Positions 20,201-28,938 are shown, counted from the first letter of the stretch. The stretch: DNA of 64,000 nt from Nostoc sp. FACHB-110 (GCF_014697425.1 NZ_JACJRU010000015.1:62001-126000), one strand, 5' to 3'. The notes: generated by a model from the sequence alone, not told the origin. Program-made: numbers and translations.

Positions 20201-20305
20201 AACTGTTTTCAACAGTTTCATCAGACTTGCTTCTAGAGTCAATAACTGTTGCTGACTGTCATATTTCAGTTCTCCCTGAACTTTAAATGAAGAAGAGGGG
20301 TTCAT
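17243..20305 (-). CDS. hetC: HetC, C39-peptidase ABC exporter with N-terminal cyclic-nucleotide-binding-like domain
   Basis: An exporter required early in heterocyst differentiation in Anabaena. Domains in order: a CRP/cNMP-like region at about residues 45-160, a linker, a C39 peptidase (about 311-440) with Cys322 in SSSDCGAAC, His394 in GTHYIVVW and Asp410 in IADPAVG, an ABC membrane region (about 455-740), and an ATPase with Walker A (GQSGSGKST), the LSGGQRQK signature and Walker B (ILILDEATS). The peptidase triad is intact, so it could cleave double-glycine leaders during export. The 1020-aa length, the position directly before hetP and the distal NtcA promoter identify it as HetC rather than a bacteriocin exporter. 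No HlyD partner is adjacent. Confidence 0.9.
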   Translation of the reverse strand: MNPSSSFKVQGELKYDSQQQLLTLEASLMKLLKTVVGDTSLTSEFSQYWTIREFKLGDDLTTNTDNSVTESKSNIFYLVCQGRVRLLSFDAALGREVSTKLLLAEQVFGADNLFDDRPLAYRALGASPGFVAQITTSDLQVWLQRLPHLEAHLQKLAFERQALIFFKSYTQLRSLNSKTLQQFLPYIIPQKISAGSSLATATPATQGRFWLASGTTSLSIGDSWGYPHETSPDAVAQTDLLVYHLPQAEWASAKAIAPQIFTSKTSKNNLSSPLTQIPLPKLEYSPPEIPPESDIDFINQPHSTPKPRRKYPFILQQSSSDCGAACLAMISQYWGKRFSLNTLRNLAGIDTTGASLSGLATAAQTLGYQVQQVRATLIKLEQNPPWIAHWQGTHYIVVWRIKGDRILIADPAVGTKWLSRLDFAASWTGYALLLNPTEQFHAVKSEKLSLNRYWQILQPYRQLLQYIILVSLVIQVFGLAIPLLTQIVLDQVIPLQHLASLNAFALGFFCLGVWRIILTAQRQYLLDYFANRIDINLIGGFIQHTLQLPLQFFASRRVEDILSRIQENRKIQQFITRHAITSTVDALMIFVYLGVMAYFNLRLTLLVLGGIVPVVILTIVASSYLKQASRELLQASARQNSTIIEMIAGISTVKTAAAERPVQRYWQERFLKMLKARLRRQKLANVLQMLRNLLSHLATTVVLWCGLQLVISGEMSLGEFVAFNLLISNVTNPVLALVGLGDELQEVLTAAERVNDVWDSQPEENTSQPLQIMPTIRGEVRFENVGFRYHPDDKRHTLHNVSFWVKPKQTIAIIGQSGSGKSTLVNLLAGLYRPDSGRILIDGIDIAAVSVESLRSQIGFVSQDSFLFSGSVLENITFNNADFNREQAIAAAKLAEAHGFIRDLPLGYDTAIGERGIRLSGGQRQKIAIARALISNPKILILDEATSALDMESERYLYQKLARLSQYCTTFIISHRLSSVRHADQILVFDQGILLEQGNHLELMNKQGFYSRLVAPNFSA

Positions 20306-20464
20306 GCTTTATTTTCTGTTCTCGGTGTTACTTTTTGATTGTTTAAGCGTAATTAATGTAATTAGAAAAGCTGGTATTATTCCACCATCCTCAATCAAAT
20401 GTCATTAGTTTTTTCATAATAATTCGGCACTTATACTAATTTAAGGTGAAGTTGCACATATCCT

Positions 20465-20552
20465 GATCCCCCTAAATCCAAGCCACTTGCTACAACAGAG
20501 GGAACCTCCGCAACGCAGTGGCTTACCTTTTTTAAGGGGGCTAGGGGGGATC
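20465..20552. repeat. GATCCCCCTAAATCC palindromic element with nested inverted repeat
   Basis: The outer arms are GATCCCCCTAAATCC on the left and a GGGGGCTAGGGGGGATC end on the right. Inside is a second inverted repeat (AAGCCACT and AGTGGCTT), so the element is nested. It shares its arms with the elements at 25849-25924 and 28858-28932. It lies within the predicted 5' leader of hetC and could fold strongly in that transcript. Confidence 0.7.
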
Positions 20553-20865
20553 AGACGAAATGTTTAATACTTCTCAGACATTCTCTCAGCGTTGCTATAA
20601 CACACCCTACAATTTAAGATTTCTTTGATAAATAATCTCTTTTTTACAGAGATTTGTTGACTAGCAAATTATTATGTTTGTCTTGAACATAAGTTAGTTA
20701 GTGCTGTGAATGAGAGAACTCAAGTTAGAACAACTGAGGACAAATTAGTTAAGTTTTATTTAACCTTACCTACATTTTCTGTTAATTTCTGAAACACCCG
20801 GAAAATACAGCCACATCTTAAAACGGTGCATTTTAGCAGTAAACACTGCGCTATTCGAGATTTGG

Positions 20866-20907
20866 ATACTAAAACAACTACGGTGGCGATTGTGTAGTTT
20901 TAGCTAC
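20866..20907 (-). promoter_or_regulatory. NtcA-activated promoter of hetC
   Basis: On the minus strand the site reads GTA-GCTAAAAC-TAC (20894-20907), then exactly 22 bases, then TAGTAT (20866-20871). This is the complete canonical NtcA class II promoter, GTAN8TAC-N22-TAN3T. Transcription would start near 20858, about 555 nt before the hetC ATG. The Anabaena hetC transcript is known to start some 570 nt upstream under NtcA control, so both sequence and distance agree. Confidence 0.88.
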
Positions 20908-21146
20908 AGATTTTTGCCTGATTAATGACATCACTACTCAAGTCAGAGTTACTCAAAATATACCTATTTAGCTTTTACCTGTTCTCTATTCCCCATCACC
21001 TGCTATACCTTTTTGCACCCTATCAAAAAATCAGGCTTGATTTTTAGGAAATTTCTGTGATAGTCTGCATTTAATAATACGGTTTATCTACTGATTTACC
21101 GTAGTTTAAATCCAGTGTGTTATCGCTCTCCAATACTTAATTCATT

Positions 21147-22238
21147 ATGGTCGCTACAGTTAAACCTCAGTATATAAACGTTTTTCGTCGCTGGACGGCA
21201 CTTGTTGTCCCAGGATTATTAACAGTTGTCACTTCTTTAACATTAGTTAGTTGCACCCCTCAAAACCAAAAATCAGAAGCCCCATCAGGAACGGCTAGCA
21301 ATGTCGCTGAAACTAAGCCTTCAGGAATCAAGACTAAAGTTTTGCGGATGGGATATCAACAAGCGGGTGATTTAATTAGAGTAACGAAAGTTTTAGAAAA
21401 GCGTCTAGAACCCTTGGGTGTGAAGGTAGAATGGGCGCAATTTGCCCAAGGGCCACAATTAATGGAAGCCATGAATGTTGGCAAAATAGATTTAGGTTCG
21501 GTTGGGGAAACACCTCCTATTTTTGCTCAAGCGGCTGGGGCGCAAATTGTTTATGTAGTAGGTTCCCAACGTACGGCAAATAGTGGTAAAGGTAGTGCGA
21601 TCGCAGTACCACCTGATTCTCCCATTAAAACTTTAAAAGATATCAAAGGACAAAAAGTAGTCTTTCAAAAAGCTTCTGCATCTCACTACTTTATCCTCAG
21701 AGCTTTAGAAGATGTGGGATTAAAATATAGCGATATTAAAGTTTTAAGTATTCCTAACGTTGAAGCGAGTAGCGCATTTTTAGAGGGTAAAATTCCTGTT
21801 TGGGTAACAGGTGATCCCCATCTTGCTAGAGCGGAAAAATTAGGTAAAGCAAGAATTTTGAGAACTTCGGAAGGGCTTGATTCTCCTGGTGGATATTATA
21901 TTGGCGGCAGACAATTTGCCATTGACAATCCTGAATTGCTGCGAATAGTGATTGAAGAAATTGATAAAATTCAACGCTGGGCGGAGGCACATCCCAAAGA
22001 AACAGTTAAGTTAATCGCACCATATCAAAAACTACCACCTGATGTGATGGACTTAGTAATTAGTCGCCGTTCCTATGGGTTGCGCGCTATCTCACCAGAT
22101 TTAATTCAAGAACAACAGCGAGTGGCAGATTACTTTTATAAAAATGGCCTGCTTCCCAAACCTGTGAATATTCGAGAATCATTGCTCACACCTGAACAGT
22201 ATGCTGCAATTACGCCAGCGACAATCAGTCAGAAATAA
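21147..22238 (+). CDS. SsuA-like ABC transporter substrate-binding lipoprotein
   Basis: Predicted periplasmic substrate-binding lipoprotein of the aliphatic sulfonate/taurine/nitrate group, 363 aa. The N-terminus has a basic stretch, a hydrophobic segment (about residues 17-35) and a lipobox LVSC with the lipidated Cys36. The mature part shows the NMT1/SsuA pattern: L-R-x-G-Y-Q, WAQFAQGPQLMEAMNVGKIDLGSVGETPPIFAQAAG, then IAVPPDSPIKTLKDIKGQKV. No permease or ATPase gene is nearby, so it is an orphan in this window and its ligand cannot be fixed; alkane sulfonate is the commonest for this subfamily. A hairpin follows the stop. Confidence 0.88.
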   Translation: MVATVKPQYINVFRRWTALVVPGLLTVVTSLTLVSCTPQNQKSEAPSGTASNVAETKPSGIKTKVLRMGYQQAGDLIRVTKVLEKRLEPLGVKVEWAQFAQGPQLMEAMNVGKIDLGSVGETPPIFAQAAGAQIVYVVGSQRTANSGKGSAIAVPPDSPIKTLKDIKGQKVVFQKASASHYFILRALEDVGLKYSDIKVLSIPNVEASSAFLEGKIPVWVTGDPHLARAEKLGKARILRTSEGLDSPGGYYIGGRQFAIDNPELLRIVIEEIDKIQRWAEAHPKETVKLIAPYQKLPPDVMDLVISRRSYGLRAISPDLIQEQQRVADYFYKNGLLPKPVNIRESLLTPEQYAAITPATISQK

Positions 22239-22246
22239 GCGATTAG

Positions 22247-22278
22247 TAGTAGAGACGGGATATATCGCGTCTCTACTA
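22247..22278 (+). terminator. Hairpin after the SsuA-like gene
   Basis: An 11-bp perfect stem, TAGTAGAGACG (22247-22257) and CGTCTCTACTA (22268-22278), starting 9 bp past the stop. The core (22250-22272) recurs at 61846-61868 with one mismatch, so this is a dispersed hairpin repeat reused as a likely terminator. Confidence 0.55.
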
Positions 22279-22369
22279 AATTTATGCAATCGTCATGAAT
22301 GCGAAATGGTATTACGCCTGAAAACGAAAATCAACGCTTGCGGAAAGTTATAAGTCCTGGTAGTGAATT

Positions 22370-25300
22370 TTATTCGCTTTCTAGCAATTGTAGAATTAAT
22401 TGCAAAGGAATATCTACCATATCGGGACGATGGTTAAGTTCGTAACTCAGTGCATCGATCGCTTTTTCTAATAAGAAACTAGAAATTAGCACTTGGAGTT
22501 CATTGGCGGTTTTGGGTAAGAAATCGTCTATGCTGGCAATTTCGATGTAAGAATTCAAGAAAGCGGTACTTACCCAGGTGTACCAAAATTGCCCCCATTC
22601 TTCTTGCAACACTTGATTTTCTGGCAAAATCATGCCGCTTTCGATTTCTTGGCGCAGTGCTTTATTAACCGCGTAGTGGAATGATAGCAGCATTGCGGCG
22701 ACATCTCGCAGAGGCGATCGCTTTCTGCGGCGTTCGCTCAAACTGCGAGCTACTCTGCCTTCAAAGTGGGTAATAATAAAGTCTTTACCTGTATACAACA
22801 CTTGCGCTAGATGGTAGTCTCCGTGATAACGAGTGCGTAAAGCAGTGATTTTTTGCTTCACTATTAACTGAAAGCGATCTAAAATTTCCTGTTGGCGGTT
22901 GAGGACTTCGATTGCTAATTGCTGGGTATTAGGTGGTAAGGATGCTAGTCTTTCTGGCAATACTCTCAAGACTTGCCCTGTTAAATTACGCGCATTTTGA
23001 TAGATAGAACGTTGATAAAACGTCGAAAAAGCTTCTGGGGCGAAGTCAGGGTTATCTATACTTGTCGCCAATGCTAAGTGGAGTTCGGCTGTCGATTTAC
23101 CCAAAAGTTCCACACTAGAAAGATAAGCACCGATGGTGTGTCTTGCTAATTCGGGAATTTCTTGACGCTGCAAATCTATTAAAGAACCGGCGGGGATAGG
23201 TACTTCGGTAATAGCGGCGTGCTGTGTTTTAACTAAATCAAAGTAGTGTCGCAAGCTATCGAGAGTGTAGTCCCAACCGCTACGAATATCTAAGATAAAC
23301 TCTTGCAATATCCCGATAGTCATGGGTTGGCTATGATTGTAAAGAGCTTGATTTGATTGATGATATTCAATTGCCCCAGCTAAAGGAATAAAGTTTTGCA
23401 AGGATTTTTTTTCACTGAGGAACCGCCGAATTTCTAAGTCGGGGTGCATTCCGGCTTCAACTTTGCGGAAGAGTTTGAAATACAAGCGATCGCCATAAAA
23501 TATACTGGTGCTAGGTTTGCCATCTACCTGCTGCACGGTAGGATTCCGGTAAATTGCATCATTATCGATGGGGAAGAAATCAGTCGTCGAGGCAACTAAT
23601 TTGCCTGTGATGCCTTGGTAAGAGTTATGATTAGCGATCGCATCTAATAAAGCGACAACAAAAGTTTTATCTGTTAAAGCATCAAATAACACCCCACTGG
23701 TATCAGGTGTTTGTTGAATTTGCAGCCTTGCAACTACCGCTTGCGGTGTTTCCGCCAAGATGTGCATTGCTTGTTCACCTGCTGCATAAGCTAAAAATAG
23801 CAGGTAAGTTTCTGGACTTTCTTCCAGGTAATCTACTTGTAACCAAACAATTTGAGCCGATTTATCATCGTAGGGTAAAGAAACAGCCTCAATAATTTGT
23901 ACTGATTGGACAGTTTGGGTTTTGCTGGCAAACCAGTTACAGGTATATAAATAATCTCGCAGTATAGTTTCGAGGGTATTTTTCACTTCCCGTTGAGAAG
24001 TTACCTCTTCCCAAGCACTATCAACAACCAGAGTCGGTAATTGGGCTTGCAGTTTCGGCGGTTGAGTCAAACTAGCCTTGCGTTGTAGGGTGAACCAATA
24101 AAAACCGTAGGGACTCAAACTCAAGAAATAGCTAGACTCGGTAATTGTGGGAAACTCAGTATGTCCAAAAATTTCTACTGGCGTTGACCCGTTGAAAACA
24201 GATAAATCTAAGGCTACAGTCTGTACATAGTGAGATAAATTCGCTACTACCAATACTGTTTCATCATCTGTTGAGCGAGTGAACGCCAAAACTTTGCGAT
24301 TATTAGAGTGCAAGATTTCCAGCTTACCTTGTCCCAATGCGGGGAAGCGTTTGCGAGTCGCCAGTAGACGTTTCATCCAATACCACAGAGAATTATGGTT
24401 AGCTCTTTGGGCTTCCACATTGACGGCTTCGTAGTGGTATTCTGAGTCAACAATTACGGGTAGATAAAGACGCTGGGGGTTGGCGCGACTAAAACCAGCG
24501 TTGCGGTCTGCACTCCACTGCATGGGAGTACGTACACCATTGCGATCGCCTACATATACATTATCACCCATCCCGATTTCATCACCGTAATAAATTACGG
24601 GTGTCCCTGGCATAGATAGCAGCAAACTGTTGAGTAACTCAATTTGGCGACGGTCATTTCCTAAAAGCGGTGCTAACCTGCGGCGGATACCTAAATTTAA
24701 CCGCATCATTGGGTCTTGGGCATACACCCGATACATAAAATCGCGGTCTTCATCCGTCACCATTTCCAAAGTCAGTTCGTCATGGTTGCGGAGGAACAAC
24801 GCCCACTGACAATTGTCGGGAATGGCTGGTGTTTGCTGGAGAATATCAACAATGGGGAAATTATCTTCCATTCGCAATGCCATAAATAAGCGCGGCATCA
24901 GGGGAAAATGGAAGTTCATGTGACATTCATCGCCATCGCCATAATATTGCGCTGCATCTTCCGGCCATTGATTTGCTTCCGCTAACAGCATCCGGTTAGT
25001 AAATTTCGCATCAACTTGCGCCCTTAATTCTTTTAAGAAAGCATGGGTTTCTGGAAGGTTTTCGCAGTTCGTTCCCTCGCGTTCATATAGATAGGGAACC
25101 GCATCCATGCGTAAGCCATCGACACCCATTTCCAACCAAAAATCTAGTACCTCAAATACCGCTTTCCTGACTAAAGGATTATCGTAATTTAAATCTGGTT
25201 GATGAGAGTAAAAACGATGCCAATAATAAGATTTTGCAACAGCATCCCAAGCCCAATTTGAAGTCTCAAAATCTTGAAAGATAATCCGTGCTTCTTGATA

Positions 25301-25726
25301 TTTTTCTGGCGTATCATTCCACACATAAAAGTCTCTTTCGGGGCTACTTTTAGGTGCGCGTCTTGCCCTTTGAAACCAAGGGTGTTGGTCGGATGTATGG
25401 TTAATAATTAATTCAATAATTACCCGAATTCCCCGTTGATGGGCGGCATCTAAAAACTGTTTAAAATCATCTAATGTGCCGTAAATTGGGTTAACACTGG
25501 TGTAATCGGCAATATCATAACCATCATCTTTGAGAGGTGATGGGAAAAAGGGTAGTAACCAAATTGCAGTGATGCCTAAATCTTGCAGATAGTCTAATTT
25601 TTCGGTTAACCCGCGAAAGTCACCAATCCCATCATTATTACTGTCAGCAAATGCCCTAACAGGTAATTCATAAATAATTGTATTTTTAAACCATAAGGGG
25701 TCATTGGAAAGAAGGTAGTTAGTCAT
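22370..25726 (-). CDS. treS: Trehalose synthase fused to maltokinase
   Basis: A 1118-residue fusion. The N-terminal GH13 trehalose synthase (about 1-550) interconverts maltose and trehalose and shows its catalytic residues: nucleophile Asp208 in GLRMDAVPYLY, the acid/base Glu in LLAEANQW and the HD pair in FLRNHDELT. The C-terminal part (about 575-1110) is a maltokinase (Mak/Pep2-like) that would make maltose 1-phosphate, with the YHGDYHLAQVL catalytic loop. The following metal-binding motif, usually DFEGEP, reads HFEGRV here, with His987 in place of the aspartate. It is the last gene of the glgX-treZ-treY-treS cluster; a glgE gene is not in this window. It begins at ATG 25726. Confidence 0.92.
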   Translation of the reverse strand: MTNYLLSNDPLWFKNTIIYELPVRAFADSNNDGIGDFRGLTEKLDYLQDLGITAIWLLPFFPSPLKDDGYDIADYTSVNPIYGTLDDFKQFLDAAHQRGIRVIIELIINHTSDQHPWFQRARRAPKSSPERDFYVWNDTPEKYQEARIIFQDFETSNWAWDAVAKSYYWHRFYSHQPDLNYDNPLVRKAVFEVLDFWLEMGVDGLRMDAVPYLYEREGTNCENLPETHAFLKELRAQVDAKFTNRMLLAEANQWPEDAAQYYGDGDECHMNFHFPLMPRLFMALRMEDNFPIVDILQQTPAIPDNCQWALFLRNHDELTLEMVTDEDRDFMYRVYAQDPMMRLNLGIRRRLAPLLGNDRRQIELLNSLLLSMPGTPVIYYGDEIGMGDNVYVGDRNGVRTPMQWSADRNAGFSRANPQRLYLPVIVDSEYHYEAVNVEAQRANHNSLWYWMKRLLATRKRFPALGQGKLEILHSNNRKVLAFTRSTDDETVLVVANLSHYVQTVALDLSVFNGSTPVEIFGHTEFPTITESSYFLSLSPYGFYWFTLQRKASLTQPPKLQAQLPTLVVDSAWEEVTSQREVKNTLETILRDYLYTCNWFASKTQTVQSVQIIEAVSLPYDDKSAQIVWLQVDYLEESPETYLLFLAYAAGEQAMHILAETPQAVVARLQIQQTPDTSGVLFDALTDKTFVVALLDAIANHNSYQGITGKLVASTTDFFPIDNDAIYRNPTVQQVDGKPSTSIFYGDRLYFKLFRKVEAGMHPDLEIRRFLSEKKSLQNFIPLAGAIEYHQSNQALYNHSQPMTIGILQEFILDIRSGWDYTLDSLRHYFDLVKTQHAAITEVPIPAGSLIDLQRQEIPELARHTIGAYLSSVELLGKSTAELHLALATSIDNPDFAPEAFSTFYQRSIYQNARNLTGQVLRVLPERLASLPPNTQQLAIEVLNRQQEILDRFQLIVKQKITALRTRYHGDYHLAQVLYTGKDFIITHFEGRVARSLSERRRKRSPLRDVAAMLLSFHYAVNKALRQEIESGMILPENQVLQEEWGQFWYTWVSTAFLNSYIEIASIDDFLPKTANELQVLISSFLLEKAIDALSYELNHRPDMVDIPLQLILQLLESE

Positions 25727-25848
25727 TTTTAATCTTAATTTTTTTTAAACGAACCGCCAAGGACGCAAAGGACACAAAGGAAGAAGAGTTTGATAGGATT
25801 CCTTAAAGGATGTTTTAAAAGTCCCTAGTGATGTATCAAGTACTTTTA

Positions 25849-25924
25849 GATCCCCCTAAATCCCCCTTAAAAAGGGGGACTTAGACTCTAGTTCCCCCTT
25901 TTTTAAGGGGGGATAGGGGGGATC
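25849..25924. repeat. GATCCCCCTAAATCCCCC palindromic element between treY and treS
   Basis: A 76-bp imperfect palindrome with arms GATCCCCCTAAATCCCCC and a GGGGGG-rich end closing with GATC, containing two internal CCCCCTT/AAGGGGG stem-loops. It is nearly identical to 28858-28932. The same spacer also carries two other phrases common in Nostocales spacers (CCGCCAAGGACGCAAAGG near 25752 and a GCGCCTCTGCGCCTCTGCGT-type run near 25980). Confidence 0.8.
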
Positions 25925-26007
25925 AATAGGTGTCTAAAGTCACAGCCAACCACTTTTAAAACAACCTCTTAAACTCTCCGCGCCTCTGCGCCTCTGCGTG
26001 AGACAAA

Positions 26008-28800
26008 TCATGTATTAGTTAACAACGCCACAGGGAAATATTGCAACGCATCACCAACTAATAATTGCGTATCTCCTTTAACTATTTGCCCACTAATTCC
26101 ATCTGTCCAAGTTGAGGATTCAGCAGGTAGTTTAATAGAAGTGTCATTCCAAACTTGTGTTCCTAACGGATATTGCCCAGGTTGAATTAAACTAGTCAAA
26201 AACCGAGGCACAATCGTAATAACTGACTGGTTGTTATGAACTCTTGCAAAAGCAACAATATGGTCTTTAAATTGTCCTTCCACTTCTAAAGGTAGATATT
26301 TACCTTCTTGGAAAACATCGACATATTTGTTTCTTACTTTTAACGCTTGCACAACCAGAAATAACTTAACTCTGCCATCTTCTTTACTTGCTAGAATTTC
26401 TTCAATTAACTGCAAAATCTCAGATTGAGATTTTTCTTTAATATGTTTGAGATAATCGCGTCGCAGTTCAAAATCAACCGGACGGCGGTTATCAGGGTCA
26501 ACCATACTAAAGTCCCACATTTCTGTTCCCTGATAAAAGTCGGGGAAACCTGGGGAAGTAATTTTGATTAGAGTTTGAGATAGAGAGTTGAATATACCAT
26601 AGTAAGCAATTTGCTTTTGAAAAGGTATAAACTCCTGGATAAATTGATTAGAATCTGATGGTTCTAAAACTCTGCTGGCGAAGTCTATAAAAGCATTTTC
26701 ATAAATGCTATTTTGTCGTAACCATGCTGTATGTACTTTCGCTTCTCGAATGGCTTTTAACAGGAAATCTTGGAAGCGACTATAAAAATCCTCATACTCA
26801 TGTTCAAAAAATGGCAATGCCCCAATTAGCATCTGATAAAATAAATATTCGTCGTTAGCATCTGGCATGACAGACTTTTTATCAGTGCGGCTTTTCAGAT
26901 GACGATTAATTTCACTAAATCTCTTAACTTGGCTTTCCCACTCCTCAGGAATCTCTGATAAAACATTCAATCTCGCTCTAATATCTTCACCCCGTTTAGT
27001 ATCATGGGTGGAGGTTGTATTCATGGCATACTGCCAACGCGCTTGACGTTCTTGATTAAATTGGTCAAACTCAGCCAAAGTAATACCAAATTGGTCAGGT
27101 TTTCCCCCAACTTCATTTACAGAAACAAAGCGATTATAAACATATAATGCTGTATCTTCCGCGCCTTTTGCCATCAGTGGCCCTGTATATTGTTGCAGAC
27201 GCATGACAAAGTATAACCACTGTTCTTTTTCTGTTTCAGTTAAAGAATCATCGTATTCTAGTAATAGTAACTTTTCGATAAAGTTTAACTCATTATTTAG
27301 GAAAGGAAGATGGGCTTTGGCTTGTTCAATTACTTCCTGAGTATAGGTACGGTCATTGTCTGATATCCCATCTTGGTCTATGTAGGTTCTATATATTGGG
27401 AAGCGAGTTAATATTTCAGCAAGTGCGCGTTTCAAACCATTGATAGTAAAGTCATTACCATAGCGATACCTACTCGAAATTCTCCTTAATAGATACGCTA
27501 AGTTATCGACATCTCCGGCTAAATTTCTTTCTAATATGAGATGTTTTTTATCTTTTTCTGTTTCCTCGTAAGGAGTTTTCCAACCTGTGATATTGTAATA
27601 AGCTTGGGTAAAAGCTTCTTCATTTTCAGTTTTACAGAAAATTCCATTGACGTAATTTAAAAAGTCATACCCAGTTGTACCCTGAACTGGCCAATTTCCG
27701 GGTAAATCTTCTCTTGGCTGTAAGATTTTCTCGACACAAATATATGTATCATCTACTTGTTCTTTCAGCCTTTGGAGATACTGGGTAGGATTATATAAAC
27801 CATCGATATGGTCAATTCGTAAGCCTGTAACGTGTCCGGCTTTGACTAAGCTACAAACTAACTCATGAGTATTTTTAAATACCTTTAATTCTTCAATCTT
27901 GACAGAAATTAATTCATTAACTGTAAAAAATCTTCTGTAGTTAATTTCTTCAGCACCAACTTTCCAATATGACAGGCGATAGAACTGTTGAGAAAGCAAA
28001 TTATCTAATGAGTTAAAACTCTCTGGTTTTCCTGGTTCACCATTAAATAATTTCAGGTTATCATCAATAAATGTTTTAACTTCTGTATTATCTGAATACA
28101 GTTCCCATAATAGACCTTTAACAAAATCTATTTGGTCTTGTCTTTGGTTTGGGTGTGCATCTTGGGGAAAATTCTTCACTATGTAAAGCACTCCCAGCAA
28201 CCTGACAAATACAGGGTGCTTTCTCCCTAAAGTTCTTGCTAACTCGCCTAAGTTGCGGCTTAAGAAAATTGTATAAGATTCTAAGTTGACTGGTAATTTT
28301 AAACTATAATAATTGATACTCAAGCCGCTTTGATCGTATTGCAGTTGAATCTCTCCTTTTTCTAGACAATCACCATAAAATTGTCCGAGGAGTGGTGCTA
28401 ATATCGGTTCTTGGCTACTAGCAAAAGGCGAATTCCAAGAAATATCAAAATAGTTAGTATAGTTAGAATTACCCCCATTTTCTAAAATATCCATAAGATA
28501 TTTATTTTGGCTATCATAAGCCATGTGGTTAGGTACAATATCTTGTAACCAACCAATGTTAAATTGTTTTAAATCTTCAACTAAAGCAATAAAATCTTCT
28601 TGAGTACCTAACTCGACATTTAATTGATTTGGGTCAACAATATCATAACCGTGGCTACTACCTGCCCTCGCTTGAAATATTGGTGAAGCGTAAAGTTCAG
28701 ATATGCCTAATTCTGCTAGATAACTAGTAATTTCTTTAGCAGAGTTAAACGGAAATTGAGCATTAAATTGAATTCGATAAGTAGATACAGGTATACGCAT
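26008..28800 (-). CDS. treY: Malto-oligosyltrehalose synthase
   Basis: Converts the reducing-end maltosyl unit of malto-oligosaccharides into a terminal trehalosyl unit by internal transglycosylation, in the cytoplasm. The 930-residue GH13 protein has the usual start IPVSTYRIQFNAQFPF, the GYDIVDPNQLNVELG and WLQDIVPNHMAYDS motifs, the nucleophile in GLRIDHIDGLYNP, a CVEKIL segment with the acid/base Glu, and the HD pair in NTTSTHDTKRGED. GAEDTALYVYNRF is diagnostic of TreY. It works with TreZ, encoded just upstream; a palindromic repeat fills the 138-bp spacer between them. Confidence 0.95.
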   Translation of the reverse strand: MRIPVSTYRIQFNAQFPFNSAKEITSYLAELGISELYASPIFQARAGSSHGYDIVDPNQLNVELGTQEDFIALVEDLKQFNIGWLQDIVPNHMAYDSQNKYLMDILENGGNSNYTNYFDISWNSPFASSQEPILAPLLGQFYGDCLEKGEIQLQYDQSGLSINYYSLKLPVNLESYTIFLSRNLGELARTLGRKHPVFVRLLGVLYIVKNFPQDAHPNQRQDQIDFVKGLLWELYSDNTEVKTFIDDNLKLFNGEPGKPESFNSLDNLLSQQFYRLSYWKVGAEEINYRRFFTVNELISVKIEELKVFKNTHELVCSLVKAGHVTGLRIDHIDGLYNPTQYLQRLKEQVDDTYICVEKILQPREDLPGNWPVQGTTGYDFLNYVNGIFCKTENEEAFTQAYYNITGWKTPYEETEKDKKHLILERNLAGDVDNLAYLLRRISSRYRYGNDFTINGLKRALAEILTRFPIYRTYIDQDGISDNDRTYTQEVIEQAKAHLPFLNNELNFIEKLLLLEYDDSLTETEKEQWLYFVMRLQQYTGPLMAKGAEDTALYVYNRFVSVNEVGGKPDQFGITLAEFDQFNQERQARWQYAMNTTSTHDTKRGEDIRARLNVLSEIPEEWESQVKRFSEINRHLKSRTDKKSVMPDANDEYLFYQMLIGALPFFEHEYEDFYSRFQDFLLKAIREAKVHTAWLRQNSIYENAFIDFASRVLEPSDSNQFIQEFIPFQKQIAYYGIFNSLSQTLIKITSPGFPDFYQGTEMWDFSMVDPDNRRPVDFELRRDYLKHIKEKSQSEILQLIEEILASKEDGRVKLFLVVQALKVRNKYVDVFQEGKYLPLEVEGQFKDHIVAFARVHNNQSVITIVPRFLTSLIQPGQYPLGTQVWNDTSIKLPAESSTWTDGISGQIVKGDTQLLVGDALQYFPVALLTNT

Positions 28801-28857
28801 ATTGTTTAAGGGAGTAGGGAATAGGTGTTAGACATGGTTTAGCTGTTTAACTTTTTA

Positions 28858-28932
28858 GATCCCCCTAAATCCCCCTTAAAAAGGGGGACTTTGATTTTAT
28901 TTCCCCCTTTTTTAAGGGGGCTAGGGGGGATC
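28858..28932. repeat. GATCCCCCTAAATCCCCC palindromic element between treZ and treY
   Basis: A 75-bp imperfect palindrome almost identical to the element at 25849-25924, with the same outer GATC arms and two internal CCCCCTT/AAGGGGG hairpins. It ends 7 bp before the treZ stop, so it lies in the transcript between the two genes and could modulate read-through or message stability. Confidence 0.8.
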
Positions 28933-28938
28933 TAATTT

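Larger units (their letters stand above)
20306..21146. other. Divergent regulatory region between hetC and the SsuA-like gene
   Basis: An 841-bp spacer. It contains the NtcA-type hetC promoter at 20866-20907, a hetC leader of roughly 555 nt, and an 88-bp palindromic repeat element inside that leader. No short ORF in it looked convincing. The promoter of the plus-strand lipoprotein gene should lie in the last 100-200 bp but was not identified. Confidence 0.5.
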
